From Microbacterium lushaniae (GTDB taxonomy: Bacteria; Actinomycetota; Actinomycetes; Actinomycetales; Microbacteriaceae): 64,000 bases of DNA. A model generated the notes under the pieces. That model saw nothing but the letters and a program-made list of their open reading frames with translations. It did not search any database and was not told the origin of the DNA. Shown one piece after another: positions 1 through 8,361 of the stretch. Location of the stretch: assembly GCF_008727775.1 (NCBI RefSeq), contig NZ_CP044232.1:248001-312000 (forward strand), read 5' to 3'. The first letter of the stretch is position 1. Each line of letters starts with the position of its first letter. Position numbers and translations under genes: made by a program.

Positions 1-53
1 ACGGTGCAGCGCTTCGCGCGCCGAGCGTGGGGACGTGATTCGGAGGCCACTCG

Positions 54-1094
54 ATGAATTCGCTCGACAGCGGGCCAGGCGCCGAGATCTCTCGCGCGTT
101 CTACCTGCAGGTCGTCCAACCGCTGCTGTACGCGCGCTGGCCGGGTCTGCCGCATGCCGCCGCTCGGCTCGGCGCGGGCTCCGACGTGCTCGGGCTCGAT
201 GACGACATCTCGCGCGACCACGACTGGGGGCTCCGATTGAGCCTCTTCGTCGCCGAGGATCTCGTGCGCCCGGTCGACGCGTACCTCGCTGCGGAAATGC
301 CGGCGGAGTTCGCCGGGCTTCCGACTCGCTTCGCGTTCACGGGTGCTGCGACGCCGCGGCACCATGTGGAGACGCAGACCGTCGAGGCGTTCGTGCGGGG
401 GAGGCTCGGTCTGGACGACGTCGACCAGCTGGACGCCGGTGCGTGGCTGTCGTTCACCGGTCAGTCGGTGCTCGAAGTGACTGCCGGCCCGGTCTTCCAT
501 GATGACGGGGATGTCTTGCGCGCCGTCCGGCGCGCGCTCGAGTGGTACCCGCGCGACGTCTGGGCCTACGTCGTGGCGAGCTGCTGGACTCAGCTGGAGG
601 AGGAGATGCCGCTCATGGGGCGGGCGGGTCAGGTCGGCGACGAACGGGGCGCACGGGTCATCGCCGCTTCACTCATCCGGACCGTGATGCAGCTGACGTT
701 CCTTCTTCATCGCGCGTGGGCGCCCTACTCGAAGTGGTTCGGCAGTCTTTTCGCCCGCCTCCCTGATTCCGCCCCGATCGGAGTGCACGTGGATGCGGCC
801 CTGGGAGCGGGCACGTGGCAAAGCCGGCAGAAGCACATCGCTTGCGCCATCGACGCGCTGCTCGACCTGCAGGGTCGCGCCGGCCTTCCTGCACCCGGGC
901 CGGCCACGCTGCCGTTCTGGGATCGCCCGTTCCTCTACCCGAACCCGGAGATCGCGTCGGCCCTGCGGGAATCGATCACCGATCCGGCCGTTCGCGTCCT
1001 TCCCCGTGGCCGGGGCGGCATAGAGCAGATCACCGACAACGTCGCCCTGCTCGTGAACCCGCGCGCACGTCTCGCGGTCGTGCGGGCGGTCTGA
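54..1094 (+). CDS. DUF4037 domain protein (nucleotidyltransferase-like)
   Basis: A 346-residue soluble protein. The N-terminal part carries a G-S-D-V-L-G-L-D-D-D stretch followed by S-R-D-H-D-W-G (about residues 42-58), which matches the start of DUF4037 proteins; these resemble nucleotidyltransferases, with GS and paired acidic residues as the likely nucleotide/metal site. No membrane segment or signal peptide is visible. The ATG is preceded by a GGAGG ribosome site eight bases upstream, which fixes the start. The upstream gene lies outside the window and the next gene is convergent, so it is probably expressed alone or as an operon end. Substrate unknown; family call fairly sure, function not. 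Confidence 0.8.
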   Translation: MNSLDSGPGAEISRAFYLQVVQPLLYARWPGLPHAAARLGAGSDVLGLDDDISRDHDWGLRLSLFVAEDLVRPVDAYLAAEMPAEFAGLPTRFAFTGAATPRHHVETQTVEAFVRGRLGLDDVDQLDAGAWLSFTGQSVLEVTAGPVFHDDGDVLRAVRRALEWYPRDVWAYVVASCWTQLEEEMPLMGRAGQVGDERGARVIAASLIRTVMQLTFLLHRAWAPYSKWFGSLFARLPDSAPIGVHVDAALGAGTWQSRQKHIACAIDALLDLQGRAGLPAPGPATLPFWDRPFLYPNPEIASALRESITDPAVRVLPRGRGGIEQITDNVALLVNPRARLAVVRAV

Positions 1095-1140
1095 CGCGGG
1101 CACGGGAACCGGGCGTCGCGTCCGGTCCGCCTGAGCCTCC

Positions 1141-2463
1141 TCACACGGAGGCGGGTGCGCGCCCGATCTGGAGAACCTGGCTGGGTACGGCGCAGCACGA
1201 CCCGCCGAGCGACGCTCCGGAGGCGTCGAACAGTCCGGCGCCGCCGCACACCCCGGTGTCGGGCAGCGCCAGTTCCACGCGCCGCGCGGCCTCGTGATCG
1301 CCGGCGAGTTCCGCGACCACGCTGCGCACCTGCTCGTAACCGGTGAGCGCGAGGAAGGTCGGTGCGCGCCCGTACGACTTGGCCCCGACGAGGTAGAAGT
1401 CGGGTTCCGGCTGGGCCAGGTCTGCGGCGCCTGTCGCCGCGACGGAGCCGCACGAATGCACGTTCGGGTCGACCTCTGCGGCGATCCGAACGGGGGCCTG
1501 CAGGGTCGGGTCCAGCTCCAGCCGCAGTTCCGACAGGAACGACAGGTCGGGCCGGAAACCCGTGAGCACGACGACACGATCTGCCGTGAGGGTGCGGCCG
1601 TCCTCGGCGATGAGCACCGGCCGCTCGCCCTCGCGGGTGACGCGCTCCACGCGGAAACCCGTGACGAGCGAGACCAGCCCGGCGTCGACGTACTCTTTGG
1701 CCGTGGCGCCCAGGGCGCCGCGCGCGGGCAGCTCGTCCGCATCCCCGCCGCCGAAGGCGTTGCCTGCGGTCGCGCGGCGCAGCGCCCAGGTCACTGTCGT
1801 GTGCGGGTCGCGCCGCGCCATCCGGGCGAGCGCGAGCACCGCGGTGATGGCCGAATGTCCGGAGCCGATGACGACCGTGTGCTTGCCCTCGAAGCCCGCG
1901 CGGTCGCGGAAGTCGGGGATGCGGTACGACAGCAGGTCGGCGGTCGCTGTCTCTCCGAGCGCCGGCAGGCCGTCGGCGCCGGCCGGATTCGGAGTGGACC
2001 ACGTGCCGGAGGCGTCGATGACGGCGCGCGCCTGGAGTCGATACTCCTCGCCCTCGGCCGGTCGCACGTGGACGGTGAAGGGCTGTTCGCCGCGTCCGGC
2101 GTCGACGAGACGGTCGCGGCCGAGGCGCGACACCCCGACCACCCGAGCGCCGTAGCGGATGCGGTCGCCGAGCGTGGCGGCGAGAGGGGCGAGATACCCC
2201 GAGATCCACTGCGCGCCGGTGGGGTAGCCCGTGGCCGGTGCCGTCCAGCCGGTGCCGGCGAGGACACGTGCGCCGGCCGCGTCGATCAGCTCAGGCCATC
2301 CGGAGAACAGGCGCACGTGACCCCACTCGGCTACGGCCGCCGCCGGGCCGTCGCCTGCCTCCAGCACCACGGTCGGCACGTTTCGCTCGGCCAGGTGCGC
2401 GGCGGCGGCGAGCCCCTGCGGGCCCGCCCCGATGACAACGACCGGCAACGCATTCTTCTCCAC
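1141..2463 (-). CDS. arsO: ArsO-like FAD-dependent oxidoreductase
   Basis: A flavin-dependent monooxygenase-type protein of about 440 residues. It has an N-terminal FAD Rossmann motif (V-I-G-A-G-P-Q-G-L) right at the start and a second dinucleotide motif (V-I-G-S-G-H-S-A) near the middle, the layout of the flavoproteins often found in arsenic clusters as ArsO. The open frame extends 20 codons upstream to a TTG, but the GTG at 2463 is preferred: it sits five bases after GAGGAG and places the Rossmann motif at the usual position. It is divergent from arsR with the operator between them. No arsenite pump or reductase gene is in the window, so the arsenic link rests on ArsR and family resemblance. 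Confidence 0.75.
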   Translation of the reverse strand: MEKNALPVVVIGAGPQGLAAAAHLAERNVPTVVLEAGDGPAAAVAEWGHVRLFSGWPELIDAAGARVLAGTGWTAPATGYPTGAQWISGYLAPLAATLGDRIRYGARVVGVSRLGRDRLVDAGRGEQPFTVHVRPAEGEEYRLQARAVIDASGTWSTPNPAGADGLPALGETATADLLSYRIPDFRDRAGFEGKHTVVIGSGHSAITAVLALARMARRDPHTTVTWALRRATAGNAFGGGDADELPARGALGATAKEYVDAGLVSLVTGFRVERVTREGERPVLIAEDGRTLTADRVVVLTGFRPDLSFLSELRLELDPTLQAPVRIAAEVDPNVHSCGSVAATGAADLAQPEPDFYLVGAKSYGRAPTFLALTGYEQVRSVVAELAGDHEAARRVELALPDTGVCGGAGLFDASGASLGGSCCAVPSQVLQIGRAPASV

Positions 2464-2496
2464 GACGTCTCCTCGACATTCACCCGATCCATCGAG

Positions 2497-2539
2497 ATTG
2501 ATCGATGTATCGACAGATGTCAATACGACGTGGCAGACT
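2497..2539 (+). promoter_or_regulatory. arsR promoter with overlapping ArsR operator
   Basis: Within the arsO-arsR divergent region, TCGA-TGTA-TCGA (2502-2513) is a near-perfect palindrome, framed by ATTGA (2497-2501) and TCAAT (2520-2524). A -35-like TCGACA (2510-2515) and a -10-like CAGACT (2534-2539) are 18 bases apart, and the arsR ATG begins seven bases after the -10. The dyad overlaps the -35 box, as expected for an ArsR autorepressor. Inferred from sequence only. Confidence 0.55.
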
Positions 2540-2545
2540 CATTCC

Positions 2546-2893
2546 ATGTCCACGACGCTTCCCCTCCTGCCCGGCGACGCCGCAGTCTGCTGCTCCCCGG
2601 TGACCGGCGGCGTCCTCACGACTGACGAAGCCGAGCGGATCGCGCACACCTTCAAGGCACTGGGTGACCCGACACGGGTGCGCCTGCTCTCGCTGATCGC
2701 CGCATCCGATGGCGGGGAAGCGTGCATCTGCGACCTGACCGCCCCGGTGGGACTGTCGCAGCCGACCGTCTCGCACCACATGAAGATGCTCGTCGACGCG
2801 GGGCTCGCGACACGAGAACAGCGCGGACGCTGGGCGTACTATCGCGTCGTCACCGAGGCCCTGGAACACGCGTCGCGCGCGCTGCGCGCCTGA
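2546..2893 (+). CDS. arsR: ArsR/SmtB family transcriptional repressor
   Basis: A 115-residue metalloid-sensing winged-helix repressor. The helix-turn-helix lies around residues 55-85 (V-G-L-S-Q-P-T-V-S-H-H-M-K-M-L), and the C-E/A-C-I-C-D-L stretch just before it provides the cysteines that bind arsenite or antimonite in classic ArsR; another Cys pair lies near the N terminus (A-V-C-C). The ATG at 2546 is chosen over an in-frame start 38 codons upstream because that extension would run through the operator and because a -10 box ends seven bases before this ATG, suggesting a leaderless message. It should regulate itself and arsO. Confidence 0.88.
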   Translation: MSTTLPLLPGDAAVCCSPVTGGVLTTDEAERIAHTFKALGDPTRVRLLSLIAASDGGEACICDLTAPVGLSQPTVSHHMKMLVDAGLATREQRGRWAYYRVVTEALEHASRALRA

Positions 2894-2932
2894 ACGCCCG
2901 CCCGCGTTGCGGCGGCGATGCGGGATGGCCGT

Positions 2933-3367
2933 TCAGATCCAGAGCCGCGCCCGGTGCGCGAACCGCCGCTGCCAGGGGGTTTCGATGGCGCCGGCCCGGT
3001 AATTCACTCTCACCCAGGTGACGGCGTCCTCGGCCGGCACGCCCGCATACCGAGCGAGGATGGCGATGGCCGTTCCCGTTCGCCCCTTACCGCCGTCGCA
3101 TCCGATCTCGACTCTCATGCGAAGTGAGCGCTCGTAGGCGTCGCGAAGCGCCGTGATCGCCTCCGACTGCTCCCGGGGGAGACGGAAGTCCGGCCACCGA
3201 ATCCACCGTGATTCCCCCCGTTCGGCGTGCGGTCGTGACGTGAGGTAGAGCCCGAAGTCGGGTTCCAGGTCGGGGGTGAGCGCGCCGGCTCGGAGGGCGC
3301 GGCCCCGGATCAGGCGGCCGTCGGGCAGCGTGACCACGCCGTCCTGACCCGCCTCCCAACTGCCCAT
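2933..3367 (-). CDS. Protein-tyrosine-phosphatase-like protein
   Basis: A 144-residue protein with the cysteine phosphatase signature C-D-G-G-K-G-R-T-G-T (about residues 90-99), that is C-x5-R, where Cys is the nucleophile and Arg binds phosphate. The usual His before the Cys is Gly here (I-G-C-D-G-G-K). An acidic W-P-D-F segment about 30 residues earlier could be the general-acid loop (W-P-D). It is convergent with arsR and stands alone; substrate unknown. The short length suggests a minimal dual-specificity-type domain. No signal peptide. Confidence 0.7.
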   Translation of the reverse strand: MGSWEAGQDGVVTLPDGRLIRGRALRAGALTPDLEPDFGLYLTSRPHAERGESRWIRWPDFRLPREQSEAITALRDAYERSLRMRVEIGCDGGKGRTGTAIAILARYAGVPAEDAVTWVRVNYRAGAIETPWQRRFAHRARLWI

Positions 3368-3927
3368 TCATCCATAGTGACGTCGTCGCGGACCTTGCGC
3401 CGCAGAAGTCGGCGAACCGACCCGATCACCAGGTGCGCGGCTGCACGGTGGGTCTGCGGCCTGCCGGTTGCGCGCTCGGATCCCCACAACCCCAGGCGGT
3501 GGAACCATCACGTGCAGCCGGCAGGCCGCTTGATGTGCCCGCGCCGCCCCAACGGCACGACCACACACAGAAACGTTATCCGCGGGTCATCGTTCTTGAC
3601 CGTTTGCTCAGGCATCCTCGCGGGAATCTTGATGCGGTCCTGGAGTGAGGCCTCGGACTCTTCCCGCGACATCGTCGCAATGTCAAGAGATCGCGCCGCG
3701 AAGGCCGTTGGCGGTTGGGTGGGGGTGCTCGATCGTCCCCAGCGGTCGAGTGATTGGGGGCTCCCTCGCGACGCGTTCCCCATCGCGATGCTCGAGGGAG
3801 CCTTCCCCCTGCCACGCCGAATCGGAGGCGAAAAAACACCCTCCTCAGTAGAGGCCTAAGAAGGGCCGGTCTCCGGCGGGCGTCGAGAATGACCCGCGCT
3901 CTCGGGCGCATCGACGGATTCCGGTGA
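3368..3927. other. Gene-poor, apparently decayed stretch
   Basis: No frame here shows actinobacterial codon bias or a recognisable domain; the open frames are arginine- and serine-rich readings of noncoding DNA. The only clear structure is an inverted repeat GGCTCCCTCG (3759-3768) / CGAGGGAGCC (3793-3802), followed by a CCCC run and, further on, a short A-run (about 3831-3837). Together with the broken gene to its right, this looks like a small area of decay or a recombination scar. Confidence 0.4.
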
Positions 3928-4225
3928 TCAGCAGGTCCCGTCGCCATCGAGCAGGCCCACACGGTGCGTGCGGAGGGCGGGGACAGCGGGCCCGCGCACC
4001 TCCACCAGCGACGTGTGCGCCTCCGGGTCGAGCCGGGCCAGCGCCTCGGTCATGACGCCGAGCACACGGTCGGGTGCCGTCCCGATGACGCGACTCCTCC
4101 GCAGATCAGGGAGCTGGGTCAGCGGCAGCGGTGTCCCAGGGGCGGATCGAGGCGTCGGTGGCCGTCGAGCTCGGGAGGTGGACCGAGCACCAGCTCCCCG
4201 GGAGGCGCAGCTCGCGGCCGGTCAT
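3928..4225 (-). pseudogene. Remnant of a hypothetical protein gene with internal deletion/frameshift
   Basis: The ATG at 4225 overlaps the lipoprotein stop (ATGA), the coupling seen between intact genes here. The first frame begins M-T-G-R-E-L-R-L-P-G-S-W-C-S-V-H-L and reaches D-A-S-I-R, then becomes meaningless and stops at 4106. A different minus-strand frame continues from about 4140 with P-G-T-P-L-P-L-T, reads well as protein (G-T-A-P-D-R-V-L-G-V-M-T-E-A-L-A-R), and stops at 3928. Two well-coded halves in different frames meeting near 4138-4145 indicate a frameshift, probably with loss of the middle of the gene. I do not recognise a function; similar N termini occur, to my recollection, in uncharacterised Microbacterium proteins. 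Confidence 0.5.
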
Positions 4226-4746
4226 TCCGGCGCGGTCCATGCGCCGTAGCGGGCGGCCATGTCGAACAGGCTCACCCCGCCCTGCCCGGACTCGGTGAAC
4301 CCCATCGGGCTGAGCTGCCCTGCCGCGGTACGCAGATCGACGGGTTCGGCACCGCCTGCCGACTCCACCCCGGCGACGAGGTCGATCGCGTTCGGCTCCC
4401 ATGGGAGGGCCTGCCAGATCGCCTCGGCGACAGCATCCAGTTCCTCCGCGCTGAAGGGTTCAGCGACATCGGTCAGCACGGTGAGCTCGAGGCGCTCGCC
4501 GAGGCCGTTGCGCGAGCGGCCGGGATCGGTGACGGCGACCACGCGGGGCGCGGCGGTGGTCACGGCCTCGGACAGATCCCCGTACTCCGCCAGAGCCTGC
4601 TCAGTGCTCTGCGGCGGTGAGGGCTGCGGCGTCGGTGTCAGCGCGCTGCATCCGATCATCCCGGAGGCGAGCAGCGCGCCCGCCAGCGCGATCGCCGGCA
4701 AGGAGCGACGCGAGCCGATCCGTCGCATCATCGTCATCCGTTCCAT
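4222..4746 (-). CDS. Putative lipoprotein of unknown function
   Basis: About 174 residues with a lipoprotein signal: basic start (M-M-R-R-I-G-S-R-R-S), hydrophobic core (I-A-L-A-G-A-L-L-A-S) and lipobox S-G-M-I-G-C around residue 31, followed by a Pro/Thr/Ser linker. The mature part has no domain I recognise. Several in-frame ATGs cluster at 4746-4728, so the exact start is uncertain; the first is given. The longer upstream frame is rejected because it would bury the signal peptide. The stop overlaps the start of the broken gene at 4225, so the two were once an operon. Divergent from the LuxR regulator. Confidence 0.65.
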   Translation of the reverse strand: MERMTMMRRIGSRRSLPAIALAGALLASGMIGCSALTPTPQPSPPQSTEQALAEYGDLSEAVTTAAPRVVAVTDPGRSRNGLGERLELTVLTDVAEPFSAEELDAVAEAIWQALPWEPNAIDLVAGVESAGGAEPVDLRTAAGQLSPMGFTESGQGGVSLFDMAARYGAWTAPE

Positions 4747-4962
4747 CGGTGGTCGCAGGGCGTGGGTCTGCCCATCATTGCGGAAGAACGCCGACAGTCT
4801 CCGACAGGACGCCTGCGCGTCCTCAGCCTCATCTTCCGGGCTGGAACCGGTCATCACGCCTTGGGCGCCGTCGGGTCCGTCGCGGCGCCTGCGCAATACT
4901 GTGTGGTTAGCACACGGTTACCGGGTTCGAGCGGGACTCATGGGGCCGGGACGGGGACCACT

Positions 4963-7722
4963 TTGGCAACTCTCTTGGGTCGTCTCATAGAGCGCGATGC
5001 CATCGACCACTTGCTCGCCGAGGCGCAGGCCGGTCGTAGCGGGACGTTGGTGGTGCGCGGCGAGGCCGGCATCGGCAAGACCGCGTTACTCGAGCATGCC
5101 CGCGAGACCGCGACATCCCTCGGGGTCCGAGTCGCAGGATGCTGCGGGGCCGAGTCCGAGATGCAGTTCGCTTTCGCAGCCCTCCACCAGTTGTGTGCGC
5201 CGTTGCTCGACCGTGTCGATGCGCTGCCGGGGCCGCAGCTGGCTGCTCTCGGTGTGGCCCTCGGGCTGCGCAGCGGTGCGGTGCCCGATCCTTTCCTCGT
5301 CGGGCTCGCGACGCTGAGCCTCCTGGCCGACGTCGCCGAGCAGGGCCCACTGCTGTGCCTCATCGACGACGCGCAATGGATCGATCAGGCCTCGGCGCAG
5401 GTCTTGACCTTCGTCGCCCGACGCGTCGCCGCCGAGGGAGTCGTGCTGTTGTTCGCCGCGCGCGACGTGGGCATCGGCGACGTCGATCCCGTGGCCGGCC
5501 TGTCGCCCGAGCTGCGCGTGAATGGTCTCGGCGAGAACGACGCCCGGATGCTGCTGGCGGGAGGACTCCGCGCCCCTCTCGATGACGAGGTGCGTGACCG
5601 GATCCTCGCGGAGTCGCGTGGCAACCCCCTCGCAATCCTGGAGCTGCCACGGAGCGCGTCGCCCAGCCGGCTCGCGGGCGGGTTCGAGCTTCCGGACTCG
5701 CTCACCATCCCGCGCCGCATCGAGGAGGTCTTCCATCGCCGGTCGGCTGAGCTGTCCGCGCAGGCGCAATTGCTGCTGTTGCTCGCCGCCGCCGAACCGA
5801 CCGGCGATGGGGCTCTGCTCTGGCGAGCGGCCGAGCACCTCGGGGTGCCCCTCGAGGCTGCGGGGCCTGCGGAAGACTCCGGGCTGCTGGAGATCGATAC
5901 CCGTGTGCGATTCCGTCACCCGCTCGTGCGCTCAGCCGTCTACCGCGCGGCCTCGCCGACCGATCGCCGACGCGTGCATGCGGCGCTCGCCACCGCCATC
6001 GACCCGCAGGTCCACCCGGACCGTCGTGCCTGGCATCGAGCGCAAGCGGTGTGGGGGCAGGACGAGGAGGTCGCGGCCGAGCTGGAGCGCTCGGCCGAAC
6101 GGACACGCGAACGCGGCGGAGTGGCGGCCGCCGCCGCGTTCCTGCAGCAGGCTGTGGACCTCACACCCGAACCAGCCGCCCGCGCCCGGCGAGCGCTGGC
6201 AGCGGCGCACGCAAAGCACGACTCCGGAGCGTCGATCGCGGCGGCGGAACTCTTGGACGTCGCGGCGGTGGGGCCGCTGAACGAGCTGCAGCGCGCCCGA
6301 CTCGAGCTGCTCCGAGCCCGGATCGCCTTCCAGCTGACCCAGGGCGCAGAGGTGCCGGGTATGCTGCTCGACGCCGCCGAGACTCTCGCTCCGCTCGATC
6401 CCGCCTTGGCTCGCGAGACGTACCTCCACGCGATCGACGCGGCGATGATCACCGGCGGGACTGGAGGTGTTCGCGGCGCGCGCGAAGTGGCCGCGGCGGC
6501 TCTCGGAGCGCCGCCGCCCCCGGGGCCGCCGACGCCGTCGGATCTGCTGCTCGACGGCCTCATCGTGACCTTCACGCGGGGGTACGTGGCGGGCGCGCCC
6601 GCGGTGAAGGATGCGCTGAGGGCGTTCCACGATCGCGGGTTCGACGGGGAGGCGCTGGGCGAGATGGGCAGCCGCCGCTGGCTGTGGCTCGCGACCCGGA
6701 GCGCGGCCGCCCTGTTCGACGAGGAGCGGGTACGTGTGCTGGCAGCACGGAACGTCCGGCTGGCCCGCGACTCTGGTGCGCTGGCCACGCTGCCGGGGGC
6801 GCTCGTCGGTCACGCCGGGATACTGGTGCTCGCCGGCGAGCTGTCCCTGGCGGCGGAGCTGTGTGCAGAAGCGTCCGCGATCACGCGTGCAACCGGCGCT
6901 GTGCCGCTGCCGTACGCCGACATCATCCTGGCGGCGTGGCGCGGTCACGAGAGCGAAACCACTCAGCTCTACGCGGCGAACGTAGAGAAGGCAGCGGGGC
7001 AACGGGGCGGCGCGGAGGTGGCCACCGCCAACTACTCGTTGGCTGTGTTGCGCAACGGCACGGGCGATTATGAGTCCGCGGCGACGTCGGCGGCAGAGGG
7101 GTGTGAGACGAACGAGCTCTCCAACACCGGTCTCGCTATGCTCGAGCTGGTCGAGGCCGCCACTCGCGCCGGTCAGCCCGGACTCGCGGCCACCGCGCTG
7201 ACCGAGCTTTGCGCCCGCGCCGAGGCCAGCGGCGCCCCGTTCGCACTCGGGGTTGCTGCGCGCTCCCGCGCGCTGGCGAACTCAGGAGCCGCTGTCGAAG
7301 ACGAGTACCTCGAAGCGATCGCGCGAATCCGGGCGTCCCGGATGACGGGCTATCTCGCCCGCACGCACCTTGTGTACGGGGAGTGGCTGCGCCGGGAAGG
7401 GCGGCGCCAGGATGCCCGGGAACAGCTGCGTGTCGCGCACGAGCTGCTGTCGACTATGGGCGCAGAGGCGTTCGCCGAACGCGCCGCGCGGGAGTTGCGC
7501 GCGACAGGCGAGCATCCGCGAAAGCGCGCCACCTCGCCGGCAACCGCGCTCACTGAACACGAGTTGCAGATCGCTCGACTGGTCGCGACGGGCGCGACAT
7601 CGCGTGAGGTCGGTGTGCAGCTCTTCCTGAGTCCTCGGACGATCGAGGCTCACCTGCGCAACATCTTCCGCAAGCTCGGCATCACGTCTCGGCGCCAGCT
7701 GAGGGAGATTCGGCTCCCCTGA
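4963..7722 (+). CDS. Large ATP-binding LuxR-family transcriptional regulator
   Basis: A LAL-type regulator of about 919 residues. The N-terminal ATPase has Walker A G-E-A-G-I-G-K-T-A near residue 26 and Walker B C-L-I-D-D-A-Q-W-I-D near residue 130; the middle is helical, alanine-rich and TPR-like; the C terminus is a LuxR helix-turn-helix (L-T-E-H-E-L-Q-I-A-R-L-V-A-T-G, then L-S-P-R-T-I-E-A-H-L-R-N-I-F-R-K-L-G). The frame is open from 4762, but the conserved start (L-x-G-R-x-x-E-R-D-A-I-D) makes the TTG at 4963, after a GGGGAC stretch, the best choice. It is divergent from the lipoprotein; target genes unknown. Confidence 0.85.
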   Translation: MATLLGRLIERDAIDHLLAEAQAGRSGTLVVRGEAGIGKTALLEHARETATSLGVRVAGCCGAESEMQFAFAALHQLCAPLLDRVDALPGPQLAALGVALGLRSGAVPDPFLVGLATLSLLADVAEQGPLLCLIDDAQWIDQASAQVLTFVARRVAAEGVVLLFAARDVGIGDVDPVAGLSPELRVNGLGENDARMLLAGGLRAPLDDEVRDRILAESRGNPLAILELPRSASPSRLAGGFELPDSLTIPRRIEEVFHRRSAELSAQAQLLLLLAAAEPTGDGALLWRAAEHLGVPLEAAGPAEDSGLLEIDTRVRFRHPLVRSAVYRAASPTDRRRVHAALATAIDPQVHPDRRAWHRAQAVWGQDEEVAAELERSAERTRERGGVAAAAAFLQQAVDLTPEPAARARRALAAAHAKHDSGASIAAAELLDVAAVGPLNELQRARLELLRARIAFQLTQGAEVPGMLLDAAETLAPLDPALARETYLHAIDAAMITGGTGGVRGAREVAAAALGAPPPPGPPTPSDLLLDGLIVTFTRGYVAGAPAVKDALRAFHDRGFDGEALGEMGSRRWLWLATRSAAALFDEERVRVLAARNVRLARDSGALATLPGALVGHAGILVLAGELSLAAELCAEASAITRATGAVPLPYADIILAAWRGHESETTQLYAANVEKAAGQRGGAEVATANYSLAVLRNGTGDYESAATSAAEGCETNELSNTGLAMLELVEAATRAGQPGLAATALTELCARAEASGAPFALGVAARSRALANSGAAVEDEYLEAIARIRASRMTGYLARTHLVYGEWLRREGRRQDAREQLRVAHELLSTMGAEAFAERAARELRATGEHPRKRATSPATALTEHELQIARLVATGATSREVGVQLFLSPRTIEAHLRNIFRKLGITSRRQLREIRLP

Positions 7723-7779
7723 ACCCCGCTTTCGGACCACTTCGGATGTCCGTGGGGATGTCGAGGACAGGGCAAGAAG

Positions 7780-7813
7780 AAACCCCCGTGAGTAGAAGCC
7801 TCACGAGGGTTTC
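7780..7813 (-). terminator. Rho-independent terminator after tRNA-Phe
   Basis: On the minus strand an AAACCCTCGTGAG arm pairs with CTCACGGGGGTTT across a short loop and is followed by a pyrimidine-rich TCTTCTT tail, three bases after the tRNA-Phe end. Confidence 0.75.
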
Positions 7814-7815
7814 AG

Positions 7816-7888
7816 TGGCTCCGACGGGCGTCGATCCCGTGACCTCACGATTTTCAGTCGTGCGCTCTACCAACTGAGCTACAGAGCC
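7816..7888 (-). tRNA. tRNA-Phe (GAA)
   Basis: A 73-base cloverleaf: acceptor GGCTCTG/CGGAGCC, D-arm containing AGCTCAGTTGGTAGAGC, anticodon stem CACGA/TCGTG with loop CTGAAAA (anticodon GAA), T-arm ACGGG-ATCGACG-CCCGT and discriminator A. CCA is not encoded. Last of three minus-strand tRNAs. Confidence 0.95.
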
Positions 7889-7930
7889 GCGTGGCATCCG
7901 TATCGCGAACGACGCGATGCCACGTCCTAG

Positions 7931-7960
7931 ACGAAGGGCCTCCTCGAAAGAAGGCCCGTC
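7931..7960 (-). terminator. Hairpin terminator after tRNA-Asp
   Basis: Minus-strand GGGCCTTC pairs with GGAGGCCC around a TTTCGA loop, followed by TTCGTCT. It lies between tRNA-Asp and tRNA-Phe, so the two tRNAs may be partly independent transcripts. Confidence 0.6.
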
Positions 7961-7968
7961 GCTCGGAG

Positions 7969-8042
7969 CGACCCTGACGGGACTTGAACCCGCGACCTCC
8001 GCCGTGACAGGGCGGCACGCTAACCAACTGCGCTACAGGGCC
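7969..8042 (-). tRNA. tRNA-Asp (GTC)
   Basis: A 74-base cloverleaf with acceptor GGCCCTG/CAGGGTC (second pair G-U), anticodon stem CCGCC/GGCGG with loop CTGTCAC (anticodon GTC), T-arm GCGGG-TTCAAGT-CCCGT and discriminator G, as expected for tRNA-Asp. CCA is not encoded. Confidence 0.95.
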
Positions 8043-8068
8043 ATGCTTATTAAATTGTGGGTGGAACG

Positions 8069-8141
8069 TGACCCCAACGGGATTCGAACCCGTGCTACCG
8101 CCGTGAAAGGGCGGCGTCCTAGGCCGCTAAACGATGGGGCC
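8069..8141 (-). tRNA. tRNA-Glu (TTC)
   Basis: A 73-base cloverleaf: acceptor GGCCCCA/TGGGGTC, anticodon stem CCGCC/GGCGG with loop CTTTCAC (anticodon TTC), T-arm ACGGG-TTCGAAT-CCCGT and discriminator A. First gene of the minus-strand tRNA cluster, divergent from the M23 peptidase gene. Confidence 0.95.
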
Positions 8142-8291
8142 GAAATGAACCCCTTCGCCACGCGGACTCAGCGCTCACTTGCCGACGCTCAAGCATACGC
8201 AATCCCCCACCGATCCGCCAATCGAGGGCGCGTCGTCCCGTTCTGCGCGGTTTTCGGGCGCACCATGGAGGTCGCGGAGGCGGCGGCCGAC

Positions 8292-8327
8292 ACCTGTTGC
8301 GCCTGTTACTCCTGTTGCTACTGTGGT
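8292..8327 (+). promoter_or_regulatory. Nine-base direct repeats in the M23 peptidase promoter (MtrA-box-like)
   Basis: Three direct nine-base repeats, ACCTGTTGC (8292), GCCTGTTAC (8301) and TCCTGTTGC (8310), are followed by the weaker TACTGTGGT (8319). On the minus strand they read GYAACAGG. Tandem GTAAC-type repeats are the known style of binding site for the response regulator MtrA, which controls M23/NlpC peptidases in Corynebacterium and Streptomyces. The last repeat includes a TACTGT -10 candidate, so the repeats cover the -35 area. MtrA binding is inferred. Confidence 0.45.
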
Positions 8328-8361
8328 GCAAGTTGTGGCCGCGGAGGGGAAAGGTGCTGTC

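Noticed and set aside
3377..3859. 160-residue plus-strand open frame in the gene-free stretch
   Set aside because: Arginine/serine-rich, no domain, no ribosome site, and third-position GC unlike real neighbours.
7682..7897. 71-residue minus-strand frame containing G-S-V-A-Q-L-V-E-R-T-T-E-N-R-E-V-T-G-S-T-P-V-G
   Set aside because: This is the well-known false protein obtained by translating a tRNA gene; the tRNA-Phe cloverleaf explains it fully.
8142..8361. Possible c-di-AMP (ydaO) riboswitch upstream of the M23 peptidase, as seen before some actinobacterial wall hydrolases
   Set aside because: The leader from the likely -10 box to the start is only about 30 bases, and none of the conserved ydaO core is recognisable.
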